DNA from: Chitinophagaceae bacterium PMP191F
GTDB lineage: Bacteria; Bacteroidota; Bacteroidia; Chitinophagales; Chitinophagaceae
Length of the DNA stretch: 64,000 nt
Assembly (NCBI GenBank): GCA_001302245.1
Contig: LGYU01000005.1
Span: forward strand, 186,001 to 250,000
Reading direction: 5' to 3'
Part shown: piece after piece, positions 8,741 to 16,760 of the stretch
Layout of the letters: every line of letters starts with the position of its first letter
Numbering within the stretch: the first letter of the stretch is position 1
Translations under genes and position numbers: made by a program
Notes under the pieces: model-generated
What the model was told of the DNA's origin: nothing
What the model saw: the letters and a program-made list of their open reading frames with translations, nothing else
Databases searched by the model: none

Positions 8741-9325
8741 CTAAAGCCGTACAATTTTGAATATGGGAACGGGTGGATCAAAGCGTTGATCTTCTTCATT
8801 GCGGGCATATATCTTCATTACCACATCCATCCCTTTCACTACTTTACCAAAGGCTGCATAACCCTGCCCGTCAGCATTGTTGGCGCCACCATAATCAAAT
8901 CCCGGCTGGTCTCCGATACAGATAAAAAATTCTGTATTGGCGGTACCAGGTTCCAGTCGCGCCAGCGATATGACCCCATTGGTATGCAGAATATGCGTTT
9001 GCTGCGTGGTTTCATGCGGAATACCGGGCAGTTCAGGTCTTTTACGTTTCCCGCCCCACAGCCCGCCCTGTATCAGTTCTGCCTTGGGTGCATCAGAAGG
9101 CTGGTTGTCCATATTCAATACACGGTAAAAAGAACAGTCTTTATAAAAACCGGAGTCTATATAAGAGAGGAATGCGGCCACGCTTTTAGGTGCCTGGTCA
9201 GGATACAGCTCTACTTCAATATCACCCGCATTTGTTTGTATTTCGATATGCGGATTTTTGTACTTGTTCGAAGAACAGGCGCCCAGCAAACATATTATGG
9301 ACAGTACCAGAAAAAAAGGTTTCAT
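8741..9325 (-). CDS. Cyclophilin-type peptidyl-prolyl isomerase, lipoprotein
   Basis: Catalyses cis-trans isomerisation of prolyl bonds outside the cytoplasm. The 194-residue protein has a lipobox LLGAC (C17) and then a full cyclophilin fold: IEIQTNAGDIEVELYPDQAP at the start, FYRVL (catalytic Arg), the QGG motif, GVISLAR, NTEFFICIGDQPG and FGKVVKGMDVV. It probably helps fold envelope proteins, which abound in its neighbourhood. The neighbouring DUF481 gene is 64 bases downstream on the same strand. Confidence 0.92.
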   Translation of the reverse strand: MKPFFLVLSIICLLGACSSNKYKNPHIEIQTNAGDIEVELYPDQAPKSVAAFLSYIDSGFYKDCSFYRVLNMDNQPSDAPKAELIQGGLWGGKRKRPELPGIPHETTQQTHILHTNGVISLARLEPGTANTEFFICIGDQPGFDYGGANNADGQGYAAFGKVVKGMDVVMKIYARNEEDQRFDPPVPIFKIVRL

Positions 9326-9344
9326 AGTGTGATCAGTTACACGG

Positions 9345-9352
9345 CAAGATTA
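9345..9352 (-). promoter_or_regulatory. -7-like element TAATCTTG of the cyclophilin gene
   Basis: Seven of eight positions match TAnnTTTG. It ends 19 bases before the ATG at 9325, a normal leader length for this phylum. Confidence 0.4.
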
Positions 9353-9510
9353 CAACATTCCTGTAACACTCCGATCACGCAGCCATGCATTTGCTCCATA
9401 CAATCAGGAATACGTTTCACAGATCTGTTTTGACAGTTAATACCGGACAACCTGTTGCAGTTAACAATAACGCAATAACATTGCATTTACCGCATAAGCC
9501 TTATTAATAT

Positions 9511-10803
9511 ATGAAAACAATAAAGCGAAATTTGCTGCTCCATTACATTGTATTGGCAGCAGTGGTATGCTGCAGTGTAGTGAGCAGTTGTAAAAAAAGC
9601 ACAGGCGGCGATAGCCCTTTAACCGGCAAAGAAGAGAATGCGATACAACCGGCAGGTACAACAACCGGTAGTGAAGTAATAAAAACAATTGGTGCTGCCG
9701 GTGGAACCCTGGAATCAGGCGATGGTATTATTTCCGTTATTGTTCCTGCAGGTGCATTGAACAGCAATGTACAGCTAAGTGTACAATCGCTTACCAATAC
9801 CTGCGAACCTGGTATCGGTGCAGGGTATCGCCTGCTGCCACACGGACAGCAATTTGCCAAAGAGGTGCAGATCCGGATCAATTACAGTTCACTGCAGGAC
9901 AGCATCACTTCCCTGCAAACCCTGGGTATTGCTTTTCAGGACGAACAGGGCGTATGGAACATGGTAGCCGATCCGGTGATTGACAATGCAGGTAAAACCA
10001 TTACAATAAACAGTACACATTTCAGCGACTGGACCCTGATGAGCTGGATAAAAGTGTCTCCGGCTTCCAAAACCATTGGCACCGGTGAATCCGTTGTTGT
10101 AAAAGCGCTTCAATACGTTCGTGTATCGGATGAAGATCTGTTATACCCGTTGGTAGAAAACAGCAAGGTGACCCCTGTTATTAAAGTACAACCCCTGCCC
10201 ACAAAATATGTTAAGGAATGGTACCTGGGCGGTAAAGGAACATTAACGGCGCAGGGAGACAAAGCTGTATATACCGCACCACCAACAGTACCTGCCGCAA
10301 ACCCACAGGCTGTAACATTGAGCCTGCGCAGTAAACAACAGGTATTGATCCTTTCCAACATTACGGTAACAGGAGATGTGCTGGAATTCCGCATTGGTGG
10401 CGGAGAGTGGCAACAACTGGAAGCCATTGCCAATATGCTGGATGATAAGCATAATTCTATTGGAACAACAGCCACAACGGGACAGAATATTGTATTGGTA
10501 TTTCCTAAAGGCACGGGATCTTTTCCCTGGCTCGACGGGATGTCTTCCATAAAAACAGCATTCAGGTATATACCCGACATAAGGAATGTAACTACTGCTG
10601 CTATTTCGGAATATTATAAAGATAAAGAAGATGACGTTATTATCAGCAGTGGCAGTGTGAATATCAGTGCCTGGGGGAATCCCGGTGAATATGTTACAGG
10701 CACATTTTTAGTTTCACCTGCGGGATTTTTTAGCATTGCTACGGGCAAACAGACCCAGACTGCTACAGTAGAAGGACGTTTCAGGCTGAAACGTTTGTAT
10801 TAA
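9511..10803 (+). CDS. ZU5-like domain lipoprotein
   Basis: A 430-residue lipoprotein (lipobox VVSSC, C27). Residues about 55-170 resemble a ZU5 domain, with GGTLESGDGIISVIVPAGAL and VQIRINY, a beta-rich fold known from ankyrin-binding proteins and common in Bacteroidota lipoproteins. The remainder is beta-rich and unrecognised. No catalytic motif is visible. It is flanked by its own promoter region and a terminator, so it stands alone. Confidence 0.6.
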   Translation: MKTIKRNLLLHYIVLAAVVCCSVVSSCKKSTGGDSPLTGKEENAIQPAGTTTGSEVIKTIGAAGGTLESGDGIISVIVPAGALNSNVQLSVQSLTNTCEPGIGAGYRLLPHGQQFAKEVQIRINYSSLQDSITSLQTLGIAFQDEQGVWNMVADPVIDNAGKTITINSTHFSDWTLMSWIKVSPASKTIGTGESVVVKALQYVRVSDEDLLYPLVENSKVTPVIKVQPLPTKYVKEWYLGGKGTLTAQGDKAVYTAPPTVPAANPQAVTLSLRSKQQVLILSNITVTGDVLEFRIGGGEWQQLEAIANMLDDKHNSIGTTATTGQNIVLVFPKGTGSFPWLDGMSSIKTAFRYIPDIRNVTTAAISEYYKDKEDDVIISSGSVNISAWGNPGEYVTGTFLVSPAGFFSIATGKQTQTATVEGRFRLKRLY

Positions 10804-10832
10804 AAGATTTGTTTCTCTCCGTTATAGTTCAA

Positions 10833-10859
10833 AGGCTGCTGTAAAAGGCAGTCTTTTTT
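10833..10859 (+). terminator. Terminator of the ZU5-like gene
   Basis: Stem AGGCTGC / GCAGTCT (one G-T pair) with an 8-base loop is followed by six Ts. Confidence 0.75.
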
Positions 10860-10880
10860 ATTACACAGGTATATACAAAC

Positions 10881-10901
10881 AAAAAAGGCCTTACGGCCCT
10901 T
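10881..10901 (-). terminator. Minus-strand terminator-like hairpin
   Basis: Read on the minus strand, AAGGGCC-GTAA-GGCCTTT ends in six Ts. It lies downstream of the small minus-strand ORF at 11020-11160 and would end its transcript. Confidence 0.5.
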
Positions 10902-11019
10902 AATGTACTTTGTTTAAGTATAGAAGCATCTACCTATGCAGCTTACTTCTTCCCATTTCTTATCTACTTAAAGCAACCCTGAAAACCATCATAGCTGTAC
11001 GCTATGCTGCACCGTTTGC

Positions 11020-11160
11020 TTATAAAGCGGCGATATATTCCTGCAGGGTAATTCTGCCATTCATCAGTTCAATATACAAAACTTCAGGTTGCGCTTTGGC
11101 TGCTTTAATATTTTTTACCAGCTCTTTGTCAAAAAATAACTGTTTGAAGATTGTTTTCAT
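11020..11160 (-). CDS. Small ORF, 46 residues, unknown
   Basis: The minus strand holds ATG (11160) to TAA (11020-11022), encoding 46 residues: start MKTIFKQLFFDKEL, middle IKAAKAQPEVLYIELMNG, end ITLQEYIAAL. There is no signal peptide, Cys or Gly-Gly processing site. Support for its being a gene: an A/T-rich stretch before the ATG as usual here, direct repeats upstream (11185-11225) and a minus-strand terminator downstream (10881-10901). I recognise no family. Confidence 0.45.
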   Translation of the reverse strand: MKTIFKQLFFDKELVKNIKAAKAQPEVLYIELMNGRITLQEYIAAL

Positions 11161-11184
11161 AATTGTAATGTTTTAGTACGTTCT

Positions 11185-11225
11185 GCACACGTAAGTATAT
11201 GCCTTACCATGGCGCACGTAAGTAT
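11185..11225. repeat. Two 14-bp direct repeats upstream of the small ORF
   Basis: GCACACGTAAGTAT (11185-11198) and GCGCACGTAAGTAT (11212-11225) differ at one base and start 27 bp apart. They lie 25-65 bp upstream of the small minus-strand ORF, where a regulator could bind; this is inference. Confidence 0.5.
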
Positions 11226-11337
11226 GGTTAAAAAAATTTTACTGTGTTGATTCAACCGTTGTTCGGGATGCATTTACATCAGGCAGGCGAAAGAAGCAAT
11301 CTGTACATGTAGTATGGCTTTTTAAAAAATGGTCCAC

Positions 11338-11600
11338 TGTAGAAACAGCGGGCCTCTAACGATTGCTTGCCATATGAAAATCTTGATAAATCTGCTTTTG
11401 TATGGAATGATCTTTTTGCTGTCATTCCTTGTTGCTTTCCTTACTTCACTGTTCTTTCCGTTTCACAATGTAAAAGTAATACGGTTTTTGGCCCTTTCAT
11501 ACACAATATCAGTACTATTCTATTATCTCAAAACTGTCAATAAAAAATTAAAACCCGCTACAGTACTGCATTTCACGCAGAACAACCCATGAAGCCCAAC
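11338..11600 (+). repeat. Dispersed intergenic element, copy A
   Basis: This 263-bp stretch is homologous to 28605-28899. Shared exact blocks are TGTAGAAACAGC (11338-11349), a 29-base block at 11353-11381 containing CGATTGCTTGCCATATG, TTCACAATGTAAAAGTA (11462-11478), ACTGCATTTCAC (11565-11576) and CATGAAGCCCAAC (11588-11600). From 11462 to 11600 the two copies align without gaps at about 65% identity by hand count. Inverted relatives of GATTGCTT flank it (11294-11301, 11773-11781). It could be a structured RNA gene, a decayed mobile element or a paralogous small gene. Confidence 0.75.
11374..11592 (+). CDS. Possible small membrane protein within element copy A
   Basis: A 72-codon frame from ATG 11374 (MKILINLLLYG) predicts two membrane segments (about 3-28 and 35-52) and a basic tail ending LHFTQNNP. 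The copy B frame is broken (ATG followed by TAA after five codons), although both copies share the same final TGA and HNVKV near the middle. Substitutions between copies are not concentrated at third positions, so protein coding is unproven. Confidence 0.3.
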   Translation: MKILINLLLYGMIFLLSFLVAFLTSLFFPFHNVKVIRFLALSYTISVLFYYLKTVNKKLKPATVLHFTQNNP

Positions 11601-11895
11601 CATTTTTGAGCACCGGAAAAATTGTTATTTCTTTTATTAAACAGGATTAAAACGTGTGTAAAGTGCTGGTTATTCAATGCCGTTGAATGAAGCAGTTGCT
11701 GATTCCGGCCGGTGAGACACCGGCTACTTAATTCAACAATATTTGGTTAGCTATTCACTGGAGCGTCTGAAACAAGCAATCAGAAATCTTGAAATCTTAT
11801 AAAGCATTGTTAAAGAAAGTATTAACCTTAATTAACGTTCGCACATTTAACCTCGTGAACAAGCGGCGGTCTTACTATTACAAAAACGCACAGAT
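11601..11895. other. Intergenic stretch before the secreted Tyr-rich protein
   Basis: A/T-rich DNA with a CAAGCAATC motif (11773-11781) inverted relative to the GATTGCTTG of element A. It presumably holds the promoter of the gene at 11896, but no clear TAnnTTTG element stands out. I see no coding frame. Confidence 0.5.
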
Positions 11896-12420
11896 ATGAA
11901 AAAGTTACTTTTACTAGCCACCGTTATTGCAGGAAGCTTTATATATACCACTGCCAATGCCCAGTTAAAAGTGAGTGTTAATATCAACCTTGGCAGTCAG
12001 CCGGACTGGGGACCTTCAGGATATAATTATGCAGAATATTATTACCTGCCAGATATTGATGCTTATTACTACATTCCCCGCAAACAGTTTATTTACCAGG
12101 ATCGTGGTAACTGGGTGTTCGCGAACTCTCTGCCGGCAAGGTACCGCAACTTTGACCTGTACAGAAGTTACAAAGTAGTGGTAAACGAGCCCAAACCTTA
12201 TATGAACAACAGGTTTTACCAGTCAAAGTATGGACAGTACAGAAACTATTCTAACCAGCGCGTGATCCGTGATGACCGCAACATGGGTATGCACGATAAC
12301 CGTACTATAGGAAACAGACCCGGTATGCAGGATCAACCACAAAGAAATACACCCCAGAGAGGTGGTGGTCATGATCAGCACAATGACCAGAGAAACGGCA
12401 GAGACCGTTACGGTAAATAG
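11896..12420 (+). CDS. Secreted Tyr/Arg/Asn-rich protein
   Basis: A 174-residue exported protein: signal peptide ending TTANAQ, a conserved-looking central part rich in tyrosine (YYYLPDIDAYYYIPRKQFIY, then GNWVFANSLPARY and SYKVVVNEPKPY), and a low-complexity tail of Asn, Gln, Arg and Gly. Proteins of this layout are common in Chitinophagaceae without assigned function. A role in the periplasm or cell envelope is likely from the signal peptide; nothing more specific can be supported. A strong terminator follows. Confidence 0.75.
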   Translation: MKKLLLLATVIAGSFIYTTANAQLKVSVNINLGSQPDWGPSGYNYAEYYYLPDIDAYYYIPRKQFIYQDRGNWVFANSLPARYRNFDLYRSYKVVVNEPKPYMNNRFYQSKYGQYRNYSNQRVIRDDRNMGMHDNRTIGNRPGMQDQPQRNTPQRGGGHDQHNDQRNGRDRYGK

Positions 12421-12442
12421 TTCCACTCCTCATAAATCGAAA

Positions 12443-12473
12443 AGCCACCGGTATAAGACCCGGTGGCTTTTTT
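12443..12473 (+). terminator. Terminator of the secreted Tyr-rich gene
   Basis: Perfect 9-bp stem (AGCCACCGG / CCGGTGGCT), 8-base loop, six Ts (12468-12473). Confidence 0.92.
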
Positions 12474-12631
12474 GTTGTTTGTGAGTTCATGGGCAGTTGC
12501 CATTTGCAACCTGGTAGCTTATAGTTCTTTGATGAATACATGGATATCATGTGACGCTGTTTCTTCACCGCCAAAATAGGGGTATAACTGGTAGCCGCTA
12601 TATACCGTATTTTACAAAGATCATTTCAACA

Positions 12632-12675
12632 AAAAAGAAACCATCAACGCCCTGTATCCAGGTTGCTGATGGTTT
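12632..12675 (-). terminator. Terminator of the small exported basic protein gene
   Basis: The inverted repeat AAACCATCA (12638-12646) / TGATGGTTT (12667-12675) with an inner CAAC/GTTG stem is followed on the minus strand by a T-rich run (complement of 12632-12640). Confidence 0.7.
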
Positions 12676-12698
12676 TATATGAATGGTTCATAAAGCAC

Positions 12699-12989
12699 CT
12701 AGCCTTTCTTTTTATCCTTCAGTGCAGATTTTGCGATGTATTGTTTTTTACCCTTATCGTCGATCCAGTAATATTTGGAATGTTTGTCAATATAAATGGT
12801 CTGACCATCGGGACCTTCCTTATCCTTGTATATCTTATCCACTACTGCGGCTTTTGTTTTTGAAGCCACTTCAGCGGTTTTATGGCCTACTTTTTTGGCA
12901 TCTTTCTTCACCTCTTCTTTTACCTGGGCATTTGCGGCCGAAAATGAGATCAGTCCCAGGCTCAGGAATATCACTGCTAACTTTTTCAT
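12699..12989 (-). CDS. Small exported lysine-rich protein
   Basis: A 96-residue protein from ATG 12989 (MKKLAVIFL); a longer frame upstream lacks a signal peptide and is unlikely. The signal peptide ends SAANAQ. The middle is a charged helix (VKEEVKKDAKKVGHKTAEVA) and the end carries a Tyr/Lys motif (YYWIDDKGKKQYIAKSAL) similar to small PBCV-type basic adaptor repeats. It resembles envelope-stress helper proteins in composition only. Function unknown. Confidence 0.7.
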   Translation of the reverse strand: MKKLAVIFLSLGLISFSAANAQVKEEVKKDAKKVGHKTAEVASKTKAAVVDKIYKDKEGPDGQTIYIDKHSKYYWIDDKGKKQYIAKSALKDKKKG

Positions 12990-13088
12990 ACAGGCTTGTT
13001 TTAAAATGAAACACATCATTGTGCTACTAAACCTACTAAAAAATAATGCCACGGGGTTGCGGTGCTATTCATTGTTGAAAAAGCGCAC

Positions 13089-13112
13089 AAAATGTCCGGA
13101 ACCGGACATTTT
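13089..13112. promoter_or_regulatory. Perfect palindrome upstream of the efflux operon
   Basis: Arms AAAATGTCCGG (13089-13099) and CCGGACATTTT (13102-13112) are exact inverted repeats around a 2-bp centre. No gene ends here in either direction, so it is unlikely to be a simple terminator even though Ts follow. It lies about 60 bp upstream of a sigma-54-like promoter and is a good candidate activator site for the response regulator encoded at the end of the operon. Confidence 0.65.
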
Positions 13113-13159
13113 TTATTTATAGCATTTGCATAAATAATTGATTACAAACAAAATAACAA

Positions 13160-13175
13160 TGGCATCAGGCTTGGA
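13160..13175 (+). promoter_or_regulatory. Sigma-54-like (-24/-12) promoter of the efflux operon
   Basis: TGGCATC-AGGC-TTGGA fits TGGCAYR-N4-TTGCW except for G instead of C after TTG. The GG and the G of the -12 box have the required spacing. A start site near 13186 would give a leader of about 23 bases before ATG 13209. The operon encodes a sigma-54-type activator, which strengthens the reading. Confidence 0.55.
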
Positions 13176-13208
13176 ACATCTTTCCTCTAAAATGAGAAAA
13201 GTATAGCC

Positions 13209-14456
13209 ATGGATACACCCCTTTCCACAGATCTTGTTAAAAAACGCAAACGAAAGACAACCCTTGTGATCACAGGCATTGTTGTCATACTTGCCGCAGG
13301 ATTGTGGTTGTTTCGTTTGTCTCTCTCCTCTTCCATCAGCCAGTCTGCCATTACCACCGGAGTAGTTGAAACAGGTAATATTGAAAATACCCTGGAAGCA
13401 ACCGGTGAAGTGAACCCTGAATTTGAACAGGTGATTACCAGCCCTATCAATGCGGTTATTAAAAACGTATTGCTGGATGCCGGCACCCCGGTAAAAACAA
13501 GTCAATCGGTATTGGAGCTGGACAAAGAGTTTACGCAGATTGAACTGGAGAAATTAAAATACCAGTTGGAACTGAAACAGAACAACATTACCAAGCTGAA
13601 GCTGGAAGTGAACAAAAGCTTTTACGATCTGAAAGCAAATGATTCTATAAAACTGTTGCGCATTAACAGTCTGCAGGCAAAAGTGCAGGATGCCAAACGA
13701 TTGCTGAAAGCCGGCGGCGGCACACGTGAAGAAGTAGAACAGGCTGAACTGGATCTGAAAGTAGCTCAACTGGAAAAAAGACAACTGGAAAACGAGATCC
13801 ATAATAAGCAACTGACCATGCAAACAGATATCCGCGAATCGGAGATCACTGCACAGATCCAGATGAAAGACCTGAATGAACTGGAACGCAAACTACAGCA
13901 GGCAAATATTGTAGCCACCCGCAATGGTGTCATTACCTGGGTCAATAAAAATATTGGTTCTACTATCCGGGAAGGAGAATCGCTGGTAAGAATAGCCGAC
14001 CTGGGCAGTTACAAAATTACTGGCAGCATTTCAGATACTTATGCAGACCAGGTACGCACCGGTATGCCTGTTATCATTCGCATCAACGATTCATTGTTGC
14101 ACGGAGAAGTGCTGAACATTCATCCTGCAGTGCAGAACAACATCGTATCGTTCGACGTACAACTGGAAGACCGCAGCAACAAACTATTGCGACCCAATCT
14201 GAAAGTAGATATTTTCCTGGTTACAGAAACGCACAGCAATATTATGCGTGTTGCCAACGGCGCAGCTTTCAATGGCGGCAAGAGCCTGGACATTTTTGTA
14301 ATACAGGGCAACAAGGCCATGCGCCGGACCGTACAAATAGGACTCTCCAATTTTGATTATGTAGAGATCAAAAACAATGTAAAGCCTGGTGATGTGATCA
14401 TTACCAACGATATGAGCCAGTATAAACATCTTACCACCATCACCATCAAAAAATAG
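13209..14456 (+). CDS. Periplasmic adaptor (HlyD/MacA family) of an ABC efflux system
   Basis: A membrane-fusion protein of 415 residues that links the inner-membrane ABC exporter to the outer-membrane channel. One membrane anchor (about 20-38) is followed by the first half of the lipoyl domain (VNPEFEQVITSPINAVIKNV), a long helical hairpin (about 95-230, with ELKQNNITKLKLEV and KVAQLEKRQLENEI), the second lipoyl half (GVITWVNKNIGSTIREGESL) and a beta-barrel plus membrane-proximal domain. Length is typical. It is first in a seven-gene operon; the channel gene starts 8 bases downstream. Confidence 0.92.
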   Translation: MDTPLSTDLVKKRKRKTTLVITGIVVILAAGLWLFRLSLSSSISQSAITTGVVETGNIENTLEATGEVNPEFEQVITSPINAVIKNVLLDAGTPVKTSQSVLELDKEFTQIELEKLKYQLELKQNNITKLKLEVNKSFYDLKANDSIKLLRINSLQAKVQDAKRLLKAGGGTREEVEQAELDLKVAQLEKRQLENEIHNKQLTMQTDIRESEITAQIQMKDLNELERKLQQANIVATRNGVITWVNKNIGSTIREGESLVRIADLGSYKITGSISDTYADQVRTGMPVIIRINDSLLHGEVLNIHPAVQNNIVSFDVQLEDRSNKLLRPNLKVDIFLVTETHSNIMRVANGAAFNGGKSLDIFVIQGNKAMRRTVQIGLSNFDYVEIKNNVKPGDVIITNDMSQYKHLTTITIKK

Positions 14457-14464
14457 ATCGCCGT

Positions 14465-15925
14465 ATGAAAAGAATATATTGTACTGCGATAGTAATAGCC
14501 GGTTTAGTAAGCAGATCATTTTCACAGCAACCCGACACACTGGTACTGAGTCTGCAGGAAGTAATAGAAATGGCCAAAGGAAAATCCATTTCCGCCAAAC
14601 AGGCCGTTACACAGAAGGAAAACAGGTACTGGCAATGGCGTACGTATCAATCCAATTATAAACCACAGCTATTGCTGCAGGGCAATCTTCCCGGCTTTAG
14701 CAAAACCTACCAGCAAATTGTACAACCAGATGGAACAATACTGTTTCAACCTGTACGCAACGACAATTCTGCCCTGGACCTGTCATTGCAACAAAGTATT
14801 GCACAAACCGGCGGTACCGTATTTGCCACCACTTCCATGCAACGCTTTACTGACTTTGACAGAAAGAACACACTATACAATGGTGTTCCTTATGCACTAG
14901 GGTACAGTCAGCCACTATTTATGTTCAATGGTTTGAAGTGGGACAGAAGAATTGAACCTTTGAAATACCAGGAAAGCAGGCAGCAATACATTGAGAACAT
15001 GGAGAACATTGCTATCCGTGCCAATGGCTATTTCTTTGACCTGTTGCTGGCGCAGGTGAATTTTCAAATTGCTGAAACCAATTTCAACAATACCATCAAC
15101 ATTCTCCGTATTGCCAACGAAAAATTTGAACTGGGTAAAATAGCCCGCAATGAGATCCTGCAACTGCAGCTGGAACTGTTGAAATCGAAAAAATCGGTAG
15201 CTACCGCACAACGCGATATGGAAATTGCCATGCTGAACCTCTGTGCCTATACTGGTTTGCAGAATACGCAAAAAATTGCATTGGCAACACCCGGTGGTAC
15301 CATAAGGATGCCTGTTTCAACTGATAAGGTTTTATCTGAGGCTTATGCCAACCGTTCAGATGCCGTAGCTTTCCAACGTAAAATAATGGAAGCCAAAAGG
15401 GATGTAGCCAAAGCAAAAGGCGATAACGGCCTTAATGCTACCCTTACCGCACGCCTGGGTTTTTCCAATACCAGCTCAAACATTCCGGCGGTGTACAGAT
15501 CGCCCAAAGATCAGCAGTTGTTGCAACTGACATTTGATATTCCCATACTCGACTGGGGGCGTTCGCGTTCCCGTTACAAAACCGCAGAAGCCAACCTGCA
15601 ACTGGTACAATATGAAATTGAGCAACAACAACAGACCTTCCGGCAGGAGATAGTAACCCAGGTAACCCTGTTTGATATGATGCAGGAACAACTGACGCTT
15701 ACACAACAGGCAGACAGTATTGCTTCTGAAAAATACCAGATCGCCAAAGAACGCTATGTACTGGGTCATAGCAGTATTACTGACCTGAGTATTGCCTTCC
15801 AGGAGAAAGACCAGGCAAAGCGTGACTATATTGCAGCCCTGCGCGATCTGTGGGGAGCTTACTATCAGTTACGCTACCTGTCGTTGTATGACTTTGAGAA
15901 AAACGAAAAAATCACTTATCGCTAA
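14465..15925 (+). CDS. TolC-like outer-membrane efflux channel
   Basis: A 486-residue outer-membrane efflux protein. The signal peptide ends SFSQQ, followed by long helical stretches with the internal duplication typical of TolC (LSLQEVIEMAKGKSISAKQA in the first half, ANRSDAVAFQRKIMEAKRD in the second), strand segments between them, and PILDWGRSRSRYKTAEA near the end of the helical barrel. It should form the trimeric exit duct for the adaptor and ABC genes around it. Only 21 bases separate it from the ATPase gene. Confidence 0.92.
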   Translation: MKRIYCTAIVIAGLVSRSFSQQPDTLVLSLQEVIEMAKGKSISAKQAVTQKENRYWQWRTYQSNYKPQLLLQGNLPGFSKTYQQIVQPDGTILFQPVRNDNSALDLSLQQSIAQTGGTVFATTSMQRFTDFDRKNTLYNGVPYALGYSQPLFMFNGLKWDRRIEPLKYQESRQQYIENMENIAIRANGYFFDLLLAQVNFQIAETNFNNTINILRIANEKFELGKIARNEILQLQLELLKSKKSVATAQRDMEIAMLNLCAYTGLQNTQKIALATPGGTIRMPVSTDKVLSEAYANRSDAVAFQRKIMEAKRDVAKAKGDNGLNATLTARLGFSNTSSNIPAVYRSPKDQQLLQLTFDIPILDWGRSRSRYKTAEANLQLVQYEIEQQQQTFRQEIVTQVTLFDMMQEQLTLTQQADSIASEKYQIAKERYVLGHSSITDLSIAFQEKDQAKRDYIAALRDLWGAYYQLRYLSLYDFEKNEKITYR

Positions 15926-15946
15926 TATTAAATCCCGGCAACACGT

Positions 15947-16612
15947 ATGATACAATTAAAGAACATTGAAAAGGTATATCGCACCAGCACTGTAGAAACG
16001 CTGGCCCTGAACAACATTAACCTGCACGTTGAAAAAGGAGAATTTCTTTCCATCATGGGACCCTCCGGTTGTGGCAAAAGTACTTTGCTCAATATAATAG
16101 GATTGCTGGATGCTCCTTCAAAAGGCGATGTACGGATCGATACACAAGCCACTACCAATCTTTCTGATAAACAACTGGCACATTTCCGCAATAAAAAACT
16201 GGGCTTCATTTTCCAGAGCTACCACCTCATCAATGACCTGAAGGTGCTGGACAATGTAGAACTACCACTGCTGTACCGCGCAAGCTCTGCACGCGAACGC
16301 ACCAACCTGGCAATAGAAGCACTGGAAAAAGTAGGATTGAGCAATCGCCTCAAACATTTCCCTACACAATTGTCCGGTGGTCAGAAACAACGCGTAGCCA
16401 TTGCGCGTGCTATTGTAGGCAAACCCGAAGTGATACTTGCAGATGAACCTACCGGCAACCTGGACAGTGCTATGGGCAACGAGGTAATGGACATCCTGTT
16501 GCACCTGAACCAGGCAGAAGGCACCACCATTGTAATGGTCACACACGATGAGCAGATGGCACGCAAAACGCACAGACTGGTGAGATTATTTGACGGAATG
16601 CAGGTGCAATAG
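15947..16612 (+). CDS. ABC exporter ATPase (MacB/LolD type)
   Basis: Cytoplasmic ATPase of 221 residues powering the two FtsX-type permeases downstream. Walker [10 protein letters not shown] (about 38-46), Q-loop FQSYHLI, signature LSGGQKQR, Walker [13 protein letters not shown] and the switch histidine in VTHDE are all intact. The length and the DEPTGNLD form place it in the MacB/LolD/FtsE group of mechanotransmission transporters. Confidence 0.96.
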   Translation: MIQLKNIEKVYRTSTVETLALNNINLHVEKGEFLSIMGPSGCGKSTLLNIIGLLDAPSKGDVRIDTQATTNLSDKQLAHFRNKKLGFIFQSYHLINDLKVLDNVELPLLYRASSARERTNLAIEALEKVGLSNRLKHFPTQLSGGQKQRVAIARAIVGKPEVILADEPTGNLDSAMGNEVMDILLHLNQAEGTTIVMVTHDEQMARKTHRLVRLFDGMQVQ

Positions 16613-16760
16613 TGAATATTCGTTGGGGGATTGATGATTTTGAGATTGAAGGCCCCCGGCACTATCCTGCATTTCCACATTAGGCGCTTAGCATTCAACC
16701 AGTCGCAACCAGAAACCAGTAGCAATACTTACAACATAAAACTTACAACCTATAGCCTGT

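Noticed and set aside
10910-11176. Plus-strand 88-codon frame
   Set aside because: It lies opposite a better supported minus-strand small ORF and has no recognisable sequence or promoter.
13089-13118. Palindrome as a transcription terminator
   Set aside because: Though followed by Ts, no gene ends at this place on either strand; it lies between divergent genes.
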